Part shown: in pieces, positions 1-9,506 of the stretch
Layout of the letters: every line of letters begins with the position of its first letter
Numbering within the stretch: the stretch's first letter is position 1
NCBI GenBank assembly: GCA_013368375.1
Contig: JAACJP010000019.1
Coordinates: 372,001-436,000, forward strand
From: Tricholomella constricta
Lineage: Eukaryota > Basidiomycota > Agaricomycetes > Agaricales > Lyophyllaceae
Length of the DNA: 64,000 nucleotides
Direction of reading: 5' to 3'
Notes under the pieces: model-generated
The model's input: the letters and a program-made list of their open reading frames with translations, nothing else
What the model was told of the DNA's origin: nothing
The model's database searches: none
Translations under genes and position numbers: made by a program

Positions 1-1497
1 TGTCATCCGGGATTCGTGACCCATACTCCCCAAGGTATGTCTTGAATGTTCGGTCTTCAACGAAATACGCGTATCCGTGATTGAGGCCCGGGTCCTGTTG
101 AGCATTTGAGACCTTGAGGCGCTTGAGGCGGAAGTTAGCATCAATGCCGACAAATAACAAGTACAGCCATCTGTGATGATCAATTAGAAGATCATCGATA
201 TCGGGCAGTTTAGAACATACTGTTCGTGTTTCAGGGCCGTATTCCAGCCCAGGGGGAGGTTGATGCCGGGAAGTGGGCAGGCTGGACACAAGACTGCGCA
301 TTCCCCAGGTTTTGTCCCTTTCACGCCGGCAGGATCATGGCCACGACCAGCTCGCTTGAGCATCTTGAGGTGGCGCCATTCACGCATCATACGCAAAAAG
401 GAAGCATAACGGTTCTGTAAAAAGCTTAGGATATGATAATACAAGGAGGGCTGATGTAACACACTGGAAGAGATGTCGCGCTTGTATTGTCTGTCCGTCG
501 GACCAGCGTCTGATAGAATTCAAAGGCCGAGACCTTTGACATAAAAGAAAGAAGCTGGAAATATTCCAGGATAAAAAATGTGGCGGCTGTCTTGGGGTCT
601 ATCGTGGTCGCCGGAAAGAGAAAAGAACGGATCAGTTGAATGTTCCGTGGTACAGATTGTACACAGCCGCAGAAGTCGAGCGCAACACGATGAATGCCGT
701 TCACGTGAATGATTACAAAATCATCATTGAAAGCGGGCACTGGGTTTGAGCATGTAGCCCCGAGAGGGTGTCCCAACTGAATGCGCAGTCCCAGGGCCTT
801 GAGATTAGTGGTGGAAAAAAACCCTCCGTTCCACATCTAGATAATAAAGTCAGAAAGATAGCCGTGCACGAAGGCTAACATTGCTGACCTTGACTCGGTG
901 GAAAGGTGCCGCTGAATGCCCATGAACAATACAGGCAGAACATAGGAGCTGAGTGTTCCAACAATCTGAACAGCGGTAAAGTGGAGTTTGGTCCGTGACA
1001 TGTACACTATGACATCTGGTGCACTGCTTGCTATCAGGGGCTTCGAGGCGAAGAAACTCGTGTAAGTAAGTATCGATCTCTGGCTCCCATAACTTCAGTG
1101 GCTTGTCCTACATAGTTGTTAATATCAATGAATAAATTAGGCCAACAACGCATCCAAAAAGAGTACATACCATCGCTAGGGTCCTGCGTCGCTTTTCGGA
1201 CTGGGTGACAGGGTCGACCTGGTCGTGCACGGAAGTGGGCTCCAGTGAGTCGAAGGGAAAAGCGTCGTCATGTAAAGCTTCAGTTGGTTCAACAAAATCC
1301 GTCGTCCAGGCAGGAGCAGGTTCGAGCTCATCTGGCTCGGCTGAGGTGGTGGCAGGGACATTGACATACAGTCGAGTAGATGTGATGCCTTGAGGCATTG
1401 GTTCGTAGGTGTGGTGCCGCTGAACAACACTTGAAGACGCCGAGGTGGGACTACTGTAGCTTTCAAAGTCAAACTGAGGGTGTCGTCGTTTAGCCAT
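1..1497 (-). CDS. KDZ-class transposase with CxC2 cysteine cluster (partial, runs off left edge)
   Basis: Transposase of the Kyakuja-Dileera-Zisupton class of large DNA transposons, which would act on transposon ends in the nucleus. I join five exons (1171-1497, 889-1107, 465-836, 221-414, <1-170); all four introns are GT-AG, 50-63 bp, and the frame stays open. Exon 1 is a basic, Ser-rich N-terminus. Exon 2 begins with the motif PLKLWEPEIDTYLHEFLRL followed by cysteine pairs CTRC, CSDC and CSAC and an HGH, the CxC2 cluster. Exon 3 has LGLRIQLGH and VNGIHRVALDFCGC; exon 4 REWRHLKMLKRAGRGHD and GECAVLCPACP; exon 5 FVGIDANFRLKR, all hallmarks of the family. The catalytic C-terminal half lies outside the window. 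ATG 1497 was chosen because MAKRRHP is a typical start; an in-frame ATG at 1698 is possible. No lesion is visible, so the element may be intact. Confidence 0.87.
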
Positions 1498-2045
1498 AGT
1501 GGTAGTTTCCAGAGTGCTCGACGTACCTTCTTTTATATGAGAGTACCAGGTGGTCCCGTGGATCATAGTTGAAGCATACTGGTCACTTGAGACGTGTGGA
1601 AATCGCTGCGAACGCCAGTCAGCACATGGTGAAAGCTGGTAAAGATAGAATATGGCACCAATGAAATAGTTTAACTGCCAGTTCCATGAATTTGGCATGT
1701 CACGAGCAGACTATAAGTACGTTTGAGGGATTGGAGTGTGGGTCTAGTGCTGTGAAGATGACACCCGTGACTCTATGACAAGAATATACCACTGTTGAGT
1801 GGTCTCGGGCGGTGCTCATGGCTATAAGTGTCCTACAGGCATGGCAGACATGTGAATGAAAGCTTCCATTGGCGACAGAAGGAGTACTTACCTTCAATTG
1901 AAAGTACGGCCGTGGAGGACAACGACATGCGTGCCATGAGAACATCAAAACATGTTGAATTGTTTGTTGACTCAATTGTCTGGAAATCATGTGACCACCA
2001 AATTGCATTCTCGAAGTCAGGTAAGTATGTGTACTCGAAAGGTAG

Positions 2046-2725
2046 CTACAAAGTGTTCAATTGTACAAATGTCCATGGCCATAGTGTAAATTCAATGAGC
2101 TTAAGATGATACTCTAGGAGCTCCTCGGGCGTCATTTCTGCCGCCCTTTCCTCGGGTGAGATGACCACATCATATTGACGACCAGTCAAGTACACACCGA
2201 ACTTGGCGCTGGAGAGGTATTCCTGATGCTAAAATGATGGGGTCAGTCACTAATTCAAACTCAAAGAAAGGCTCACCCTTCGTTCACGGTCAGCTTCAAT
2301 AGTTAGCAGTGATTCCCAGTTGTCAAACTGTGGCTCCAGAAATCGGTCATCGACGTTCCAGAGTAGAAGTGAAATTGTCTGGCTGAAATGTTAAACCACA
2401 GGTACCTGATCACAGATCGACAGATGAACATACCCGCTTTTGGAATCTCTTGGCCCAGTCAACATCGCAGGGGTCTGACTGATCACATCTTTCAAGTGGG
2501 AATCTATCAAACCAGATGGGATAAAGCAGTTCAAAGAAGAGGTCTCGTTTGCGTTGCCTTTGGGCGCGTTGATAGATGGGACTGAGAAACTTCAAAAACA
2601 TAGACTGCCCCTCAGTAAGCTCCCAACTAGTACTTGCGTTGCTGGACAACTGTAATATCTGAGATGGATCGTTAGTATTTGCGCGATCAAGATTGACAGG
2701 GTCAAGCTACCGGTTTAGTGTCCAT
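2046..2725 (-). CDS. Small hypothetical protein beside the KDZ gene
   Basis: Product of unknown function, about 171 residues. Proposed exons are 2711-2725, 2434-2649, 2277-2378 and 2046-2228, all phase 0 with GT-AG introns. The start is a five-codon exon (MDTKP), which is the least certain part. The N-terminal half has the pattern W-x-FL-x-FF-x-L-x-WF-x-RFPL, which resembles the N-terminus of the broken gene starting at 5015 (FW then WF then WPL), so the two may be members of one expanded agaricomycete family. The middle has an acidic stretch (NVDDRFLEPQFDNWESLL) and the end is EERAAEMTPEELLEYHLKLI. It lies head-to-tail upstream of the KDZ transposase on the same strand. The final stop (TAG at 2046-2048) could instead be bypassed by a further intron. 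No domain with known function was recognised. Confidence 0.5.
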
Positions 2726-3363
2726 ATTTTAGGCGGGACCGATACAAAGGGTTCAACACAGTTTGACGATCGGAAAAATATGGACTTGCTGAGTAATTGA
2801 TGGAGCAACACTTACAAATATCAGGGTGGCTGAACCGACAATGTTGCCAATCTTTCGAATTGGCGCCTCCTAAACTGACAATAGAAAGTGCTGAGTACTA
2901 TCTGAATCTGTTCTTAGTAAAGGCCAGCAAAAAATTGCTGCACAGGTCGCTTCCTGGGTAAAGGTCAGACAAAATCATAAAGGTCAGACAACAAACTTAT
3001 GGATCGTGATTATGATCGAACAGGGACAACACGGTTTCAATAGTTGACCCACAGCTATGGGTCGCCCTCGCTTATACAACACACCGGAGGAGAGAAGGCT
3101 GGCAAACAACGCAAAGAGCAAGCGCAGTTATCTGAAGTAAATCCCTCAAGTCATCCGGGCTTATATAAATTGTTGACCTGGCCTTTTGTTGCATAGAAAC
3201 CGCAGGAATATCAGTGTTCGACGAAGTGTAATGCATCGAGACCGAGTGCAAAAGTAAGTTAACATCTTTTCTACATGGAGACCAATGATATATCAATAGC
3301 TCAGGTCCCTTGTAACTATCGGACCTCGTGCAACACCATCCACGCCTGTCAATGAAGACATGA

Positions 3364-3789
3364 GGTCTGTTTGACATTCGATTCTTTTCTTTCAACCCTG
3401 ATGGCATTTTTCGAAGTGACAAACACTTGATCTACTGGTGCGAGAGGGTCGAACATATTTCTGTTCGTTATTCCACTGAACTTGGCGGCACGACCGTGTA
3501 TGCCTATGTCGACGCGCTCTACGATCAGTACACTATTAGCCGAAACGCGGACTATCTTCGCGATGCTATCCTCAATTTCACGCGGCTTCAGTCTTCAGTT
3601 CGCCGCTATCAATCTGAAATATTACAACTTGCAGGGGTGGCAGAAGAATGGTCTCGGTCTGAGCATGTGTCGAGGATGGTTACTCATGTTCTCGGGTGTC
3701 TCGAAGATTTATTAGCCACTGCTATGCTTGACCCTGATGGCCTTGCCGCCATACATAAAAATAATGGATTGAAATACCAGTCTGGATAG
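3364..3789 (+). CDS. Hypothetical protein, probable last exon
   Basis: Open frame of 142 codons whose translation looks like real protein: it is mostly helical, with LGGTTVYAYVDALYDQY, YLRDAILNFTRLQSSVRRYQ and HVLGCLEDLLATAMLDP. The frame is open from a TGA at 3361-3363; the first in-frame ATG/GTG-type start is not convincing and the reading extends upstream of it (FNPDGIFRSDKHLIYWCE), so this is more likely the last exon of a gene whose 5' exons I could not define. It ends at TAG 3787-3789. The opposite-strand frame at 3072-3422 overlaps only its beginning and looks like a shadow. No family was recognised; the position between KDZ and RNase H1-domain genes suggests transposon-associated or lineage-expanded sequence, which is inference. 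Confidence 0.4.
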   Translation, partial: GLFDIRFFSFNPDGIFRSDKHLIYWCERVEHISVRYSTELGGTTVYAYVDALYDQYTISRNADYLRDAILNFTRLQSSVRRYQSEILQLAGVAEEWSRSEHVSRMVTHVLGCLEDLLATAMLDPDGLAAIHKNNGLKYQSG

Positions 3790-3904
3790 TATATACTGCT
3801 TACTGTACTTATAAAAATGCAATGCAGTGTACGACATCAATTTTTGGCATTCAAAACATGTTAACAATGATGGAGATTATGTATATAGCGTCCTACTCGA
3901 CTAC

Positions 3905-4923
3905 CTAGCACTTGACTTCAATGGCCCCCGATGCCTTGACCTGCGTGAAGGCGGCAGACGCGGCCTCGAAGGATGCGAACCTCTTGAACTGGCAGTTGGA
4001 GACGCCATCGGTGAGTGCCTTGGTGACCGCCCTAGAACAGATATTATTTAATGCTGTAAAAGAATAAAAAAATGCAATTACCATCCTCGAAACACACCAA
4101 CGGCCCGCCCGACAAAGACACAGTACCAGCTGTCTTGGCTGAAGAACATCGCGGATGGGGAAATCCTGTCGAGGACAGCACTTCCGGTGCGGCAATCGGT
4201 GCAGATGTGGCCACACCCAGCGGACTCATAGGTGAGGGAGGTAGGGCTCGGGGGAGGAGCCTTGGGGACAGTGGCGGCAGTTACAGGGGCCGCGGAAGCG
4301 TCAGCAAGTGCGGAAGGGCCTTTCTCTTTTGCAGCAGTAGCGGCCGCAGCCAGGCAAGCGGCAGAGAGCCTGGATTCGAAGTAGCCTACCCAAAAATAAG
4401 TGTTGCACACTTGGAAAAATTTGAACATACCAGTGCCGTGAACCTTGTTAAAAGTCGAAGTGGGGCTAGTCTCAATGCTACGCGAGTTCACTGACTGAGG
4501 CGTGTCAGCTTCGAGACCAGCTTCAGCGGAAGACTTGGGTGCCATGTGCGTGCCAGCTTCGGCGCCATCTGCCTTGGAAGTGTTGGGTGCAAAAGAAAGG
4601 GCGGGGGGAACAAGGACATCTGTGATCACACGTCAGCTTCAGCTTTCAACTGTAGACCATTTTTTACCTCCGTTGACGGATGGAGCAACCCTGATGCCCA
4701 GCAAGGTCAAGGCGGCCAAGAGTTGACCTTGTGAGACAGGGTTGTTATACCCGACAGGATGGTTCTGTTGTGCCATTTGACGTGTGAGCACTTGCTGTGA
4801 GCTTTGCCGATTCTCCTTTGCCCGATTTTGAGGAACAGCCTCAGTTTGGACGGCTGCACAGTTCTCGGTAGTATCCGGAAGTGAGCCAGGGCAAGGGATG
4901 CCGACGAGTGCAAGAAATGACAT
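3905..4923 (-). CDS. Protein with C-terminal RNase H1 N-terminal (viroplasmin-like) domain
   Basis: Four-exon gene. Exon 1 starts at ATG 4923 and gives a Gln-rich N-terminus; the middle exons are Ala/Pro/Ser-rich (low complexity, probably disordered) with a cysteine group GCGHICTDC. The last two exons join across an intron of about 50 bp so that YCVFVGRAVGVFRGW continues into AVTKALTDGVSNCQFKRF and FASFEAASAAFTQ. This is the pattern of the RNase H1 N-terminal / caulimovirus viroplasmin-type RNA-DNA hybrid binding domain (VxVGRxxGVFxxW, then FxSxxEAxxAF). No RNase H catalytic domain follows; the protein ends 7 residues after the motif (KASGAIEVKC). Such lone modules are common and expanded in agaricomycetes; the function there is unknown. 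The start is a few codons long-range uncertain, and an upstream exon cannot be excluded. Confidence 0.65.
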
Positions 4924-5014
4924 AAGCAGAATTTCAGCACGAGGCCAGACAAGGCGACTGAGTGAGGCTACATACCTGTCTTCTCTAGTTAAACAATATC
5001 TGACTACTTCGTAG

Positions 5015-6660
5015 ATGGTCCCAGAAGCCTGGACCAGTGCAGATCAAATAGTTTTCTTGTGCTCGTACCTGGCTATTTTTCTCGAGCATCAGAAAAAAAA
5101 TTCAATCCATGATTTCTGGCCCATAATTGAACGCGAGTGGTTTACCCGATGGCCTCTTCTGACCCCACAGATGGGGGATGCCAGTGTGCCTGTACCAGAT
5201 ACGGCGCCAGATACAAGTGCACCCGATCCGGGTACTCCTGATCAAGATGTGCCCGATTTGAACATATCTTTCACATCAAATGAGCCGATCCAGCCTGAAA
5301 CAAGGGCCAAGAAATCCAAAGGACCCTTGAATCCCACAGCCCAACTGAAAAAGGTACGTTTGATTCACAGATAGCTGACCCTTTGTTGACGGCTTTTAGA
5401 GGCTAAAGGAGTGGTTTTATAATCGCGGCAACAAGAATAAGACAACAAAGGCGCAGCAGCTCGCACTTGAGTTACGTCCACCGAAGGTCTCGCGGCGTTT
5501 GCAAGCCACCGAGGTTTATGCAAAGAAGCACTATCAGGACAAGATCAAGGCCAATGTTCAAGCTGAAATGGCTGTCGTTGGTTTGTCCCGCAAGAATGCG
5601 CTCGGTGTGGTGAAGAGCGAGATCAAAAAGGCATTTGAATCCGAGCCCCAGGTTGTTTGAGATGCAATCTATGCAGAGACAGAGAGACTGCGCCAGGCCA
5701 AGGCGGACGACAATGCCCAGAGGTTAGGGGAAGAGCGAACTCCGCAAGAGTATGCGAGGTAAATTTCAAGTAGATATAATGAGATTATGGGCTGATGAAG
5801 TTATTCAGTGTCATTGAAGCTGTCCCAAACGCAATGTACCAGCTTACACAGTCGCTCGCTCGACAAACAGGCTGGATCTGGAGCATTGTCGGTGGTGGCC
5901 CAGACCCCGAAAATGGCGGGGAGATCCGAACAATGTCGTGAGTAATGTGACATTATTGTTGATGCATGGTCTGACATGTCGCTCCAGCTTTCATCATGGC
6001 GAGAATGAGCTCGGGCATTCATTCCGCAAGGCTTTCCCTGCTTTCAAGGAATCGTTCCTTCAGCCTTACGCAGCTTTTGTAGAATCTGTCTTTCGTAAGT
6101 TTTGGTGTCGACTATGCAGAAAACCTTTTCTAATCCTTCTGGTTATAGCACAAAATGTTCGTGATGCCCGAGCCCTTCGTAACAAGCCAGCACAGGAGCT
6201 TGACATCGATATTGGGGCAGCAGGGTTAATTTCCATGTCTTCGCCATCGCCGGCTAACTCGGGCCTATCGATGATCGAACCCTCCCTTCGCAGTGACACC
6301 CAAGTCCAACTCTCCAACTCCGTGTTGCCGTCAAGTACGATTGGTGGACCCTCTAGGCTACAGCCACCGGCCTTTCCACCACCTCTGACAGTGCCGGCGA
6401 TCGACCCATCACTCACAGCACCCATCGTGTCCCCGCCCGTCGCAACCCCGCCGCTCAACAACTGCACTCTGCCCCCACTTACCGACCCTCTGACTGAGTT
6501 TACGCTCAGCTCATGCCCGCCACTGGACCCTCCTGAACCACAAATCCCAGAACCCCCTCCGCCTAGCCCCTCGAACCCAAATTCCTTCATGCAGACTACC
6601 GGTGCCGATGGATCTCTGTTTGTCTTTCCAGAAGGACTATTCGGGACCCCTGAGCTGCGC
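5015..6660 (+). pseudogene. 5' part of a host gene split by a gypsy element, with an extra nonsense codon
   Basis: Exons 5015-5353, 5400-5758, 5809-5937, 5988-6094 and 6149-6660 join in frame across short GT-AG introns. The N-terminus has FW-x-WF-x-RWPL, then an acidic Pro/Asp linker, a basic helical part (NRGNKNKTTKAQQLALEL, KKHYQDKIKANVQAEMAV), WIWSIVGGGPDPENGGEI, and a long Pro/Ser-rich tail. Two lesions are seen. First, TGA at 5658-5660 interrupts an otherwise continuous frame (QVV then stop then DAIYAETERLRQAKADD). Second, the coding sequence stops at the edge of the LTR, and the TGA stop that ends the frame (6661-6663) is the first three bases of the LTR. The rest of the gene is at 18757-19252. 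The family is unrecognised by function; it resembles hypothetical proteins expanded in agaricomycetes. Confidence 0.7.
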
Positions 6661-7705
6661 TGATAGAGCTAGAAGGCCTGTAGGTGCTGTGCACAACAAC
6701 AAAACAACTAACAACTATGGGGGACGAGAAATGTTAAAAGTTCCCAAACACGCGAGTGTGCAGGGCTTGTAAGGGTTGTTTGACGAAGGTAAGAGACGAT
6801 CCGACTCGTGGCTAGTCGAACCGACAACAACGCGACGGGGGCGATGGGACGCGACGTTCCCGAGTGGAACGGGTCGGCGACGCGACTTTTGGGTGTCGGT
6901 CGTGCGACAACGAGACGAACGAGGTTAATACGGAGAACTCACGGGTTCGGGCGACGAGTACGAGGCGACAGAGACGGCAGTTACGAGATTTACGACAGTG
7001 GCGACGGTTTATACGATGAGGACGGTGCAGAGACGACAGAGACGACGGTTTCGAGCTATTCACTCTGAGTGTGAGGGAAAATACGGGCTGTAATTCACTG
7101 GGGGAAGTAGGTAATACATGGGTATGTTTTTATACTACACGACCGACTCGCCTCGCGCGAGCCGGCGAGGCAGGTGTTTTACTGGTTTATTGGGAGAAGC
7201 ACCGCCAAGCTTGGTACCGCGCGACGCTTTTTAGAGAGTGTGGCGCTCTTCGGCTCGGCAAAGGGGCTTTTGATCGGCTCGAGGCGTCGGGTCGGATGTA
7301 TGATCGGTGGTGGCTTTGCGATCGGTAGTGGCTCTTGGGTGCGGGACTCCGTGGTACGGCCGGATCCCTCCTACGACTGGCTGGGCAACGGCGTTCCCTA
7401 AGATCATTTCAAATCGGGTTTGGTTGTCGCCGGGTTGAGACCTTGGCATACCAACGTGCGCGGTCGTTGACAGGTTATACGGCGTTCCGTGCTCCGTGCG
7501 CCCAGAGAGGAGAACTGGCGTTTCAAGTTACTTTGTCTCTTGGTCGGTGCATCGGTCGTTTGGTCATATTGTCGGTCAGTCGGTCGTATTGTCAGTCGGT
7601 TGGTTTAGCGCTTTGATCGCATTCGGGGCCGTGTTCGTTGTGGCGCAGCGGTTGATGTCCGTATTATGGGCAGGTTCGGTGTACAGTGCGGGACGGTGCC
7701 CATCA
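6661..7705 (-). repeat. 3' LTR (left) of the antisense-cargo gypsy element
   Basis: A 1045-bp long terminal repeat nearly identical to 17735-18752. It has 27 bp (within 6812-6840) that the other copy lacks. Its first bases supply the stop codon of the interrupted host gene. The U3 end in element sense (near 7705) holds two CAGTCGGT half-sites at 7577-7584 and 7593-7600. Open frames inside it (for example 7071-7328 and 7231-7449) are present on both strands and in both LTRs and are not credible genes. Confidence 0.93.
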
Positions 7706-7744
7706 TCTCCTCCTTACTTGAAATACCGACTGTCCTCAGTCGGT
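7706..7744. promoter_or_regulatory. Polypurine tract plus 20-bp palindrome upstream of cargo gene A
   Basis: On the minus strand, TCAAGTAAGGAGGAGA ends exactly at the 3' LTR and is the plus-strand primer tract expected there. Directly beside it, on either strand, is the palindrome ACCGACTGTCCTCAGTCGGT (7725-7744; 8-bp arms, 4-bp centre), 122 bp before the ATG of gene A. The same 30-bp tract plus palindrome recurs at 9326-9364 in front of gene B. The role as primer tract is standard for LTR elements; the role of the palindrome as operator is inference from its repeated placement. Confidence 0.6.
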
Positions 7745-7866
7745 CCCGTGCATCGGTCAGGGGGCGTACGTCTTGGAAAAGAAGGGCAGGGATAGGAGGA
7801 GGTGGCGGTGCCGACGTGCTGGCGACATATATATATCCAGGTTCTTTGTTTGGTTTACCCATCTTT

Positions 7867-9110
7867 ATGTCGCGACCTCCTGTCGATCTTCAACGTACTC
7901 TCCGCTTCTTGGAACGAGACTGGGACAAATGGCAATCGCTGTCAGCCGACTCGCCTCGTTACGCGCGCACCCGCGTGCTGCAGTACTTGTCAAACAGCGT
8001 CGGAGTGCTTAGGTCGCCGGCAGCTAGCCCCTGGCGTTGGATGTGGCGCGACGAGGAAGAGGCATTGTCCAACATATGGTCTACGATCGGGCCCGACCCC
8101 GAATGGTCCGAGCGGTTCGCGGATCTTCAACCGAGTGTGCGTTCGCTCTTTGCTTTATCGGGTCGTTTCTGCAGGGTACTAACGCGCTAGTTGGTAGTCT
8201 GATTACCCCCAACGAGAGACGGTCGCTCGGGAGCGTATGCGCGCCACCTCTGCTGGAGAGGAGGCAGAGTCTGTCGTCGAGATCTCCGGGGAGTCGGTCC
8301 TGGCGGCACAGGGGAGGCGACATGGTTTATGGCTGGAGCGTCTTGAGGAATTTAAGAAGGAGTACCCTGAGCATTACACTCGTAGCGAAGCGGTAAGTCG
8401 TCGGTCCTCGCGTAGCCTTGTTTTTCTGCTCATTTGTTGGCTAGTGCGATCGTTGCGTGAGTTACGCTTTGGACTGCGTTCAGCGTATCGATATCGATGC
8501 TTGCGCGGTCTGCGAGATTCAATCCAGGCTATGCGAGACGAACAAGGTGGGGTCGTTTCGGCCGGCTCCACACCAGTTTGTGTCGTGCTCAGTCGAGGAA
8601 CACTCTTGCGATGCGTGCACGCCACCGTTGGGTGACGGCGTTCGTTCGCCCGATCTGGCGAGGGTCGCTCGGCGCCTTGTCGTGACTCGCTCCGCAGGTT
8701 CGGCGGACCGGGACGCGGGTTTCCTTTATCAGGGTCCGTTGCTTCGCCTCGACGATCTCCTCCATAACGAAGATTTGCGTGGCCTAGGCTCCACCCAGCC
8801 GTTGTCGGTTATTTCGCGGTTCGGTCTTGCGGATGTAGATCGGGCGCTATCGGCGCGCACCGTTTTCTTGCGCACTTTGGTCCAGGAAGCTCAAGTTCTC
8901 GAATCGCGCCAAGAGATTATGCGTTTGTCGGCTCGTCAGCTTTACCAGCAGGTCGCGTCTACGTCGACGGCCCTTGACTTGCTCCAGGCCCGGCGCGCAG
9001 AGTTAGTGGGAGCGTCTGTGGTGGCTAACGCGGGCGGCGGTGGCAGTGGCAGTGTAATCGGTTTCAGTGGTGGGGTAAGCGACGATGGTGGTGAGGGTTC
9101 GTCGTCTTAA
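7867..9110 (+). CDS. Cargo gene A: zinc-cluster (Zn2Cys6-spaced) protein, antisense to gag-pol
   Basis: Proposed exons 7867-8134, 8217-8392 and 8445-9110 give 369 residues with no internal stop; the first intron acceptor (after CGAG) is the weakest call. The N-terminal module (RTLRFLERDWDKWQSL, then EEEALSNIWSTI, EWSERFADLQP) is helical and is shared with gene B. Exon 3 opens with C-x2-C-x6-C-x8-C-x2-C-x6-C (8445-8534), the spacing of fungal Gal4-type binuclear zinc clusters, but the loop between Cys 2 and Cys 3 (VSYALD) lacks the usual basic residues, so DNA binding is not assured. A conserved helical C-terminal block follows (LLHNEDLRGLGS, SRFGLADVDRALSARTVFLR), ending in a Gly/Ser tail. 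The gene sits between integrase and 3' LTR, on the strand opposite to gag-pol. Function unknown: transcription factor-like or structural zinc protein. Confidence 0.75.
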
Positions 9111-9325
9111 CTCTGGAGTTGGCGTGTTGTGCGTCGGATTATGCTCGTTATCGGTCGCATATTCCTTATATACCTGCTTTGTCGTACGGGCCCTCAAATT
9201 GGGCCGTTCTTTATAATCCGAACTTTCCGTTCTGAGTGGCGCATGTCCGTTCGCTGTGTTGGTCGGGTTCGTCATTGGCGATGTCGGTTTGTTGGCGTCG
9301 GCCGCCGCTCAATCCATCGGTCATG

Positions 9326-9364
9326 TCTCCTCCTTACTTGAAATACCGACTGTCCCCAGTCGGT
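9326..9364. promoter_or_regulatory. Second copy of polypurine tract plus palindrome, upstream of cargo gene B
   Basis: Positions 9326-9355 match 7706-7735 at all but one base, followed by the palindrome ACCGACTGTCCCCAGTCGGT (9345-9364). It lies 142 bp before the ATG of gene B. Because it is internal it cannot be the normal 3' LTR primer tract; it looks like part of a duplicated promoter-gene unit. Sequences after the genes (near 9180-9225 and 11400-11450) also look alike, supporting duplication of a whole unit. Confidence 0.55.
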
Positions 9365-9506
9365 CCGGGGTCCGGTCGAGCGAATTCTAGAACTCGGCGC
9401 GTGTGTGGCGTGAGATGGCGGTGGCGGTGCAACTAAATTTGACAGCGCGTCCTGTTCTGTTTTAAGTGACGGCTCCCTGCTCGGCTCCTGTGTCCTTTCA
9501 ACCACC

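Noticed and set aside
3072..3422. Minus-strand frame of 116 codons
   Set aside because: No motif, overlaps the better plus-strand frame at 3364-3789, and no splice context ties it to neighbouring genes.
6066..6590. Gly/Ser-rich minus-strand frame of 174 codons
   Set aside because: Antisense shadow of the Pro/Ser-rich exon of the split host gene.
7071..7616. Several overlapping frames in the LTR on both strands
   Set aside because: Identical in the other LTR, no codon-like conservation, and explained by GC-rich composition.
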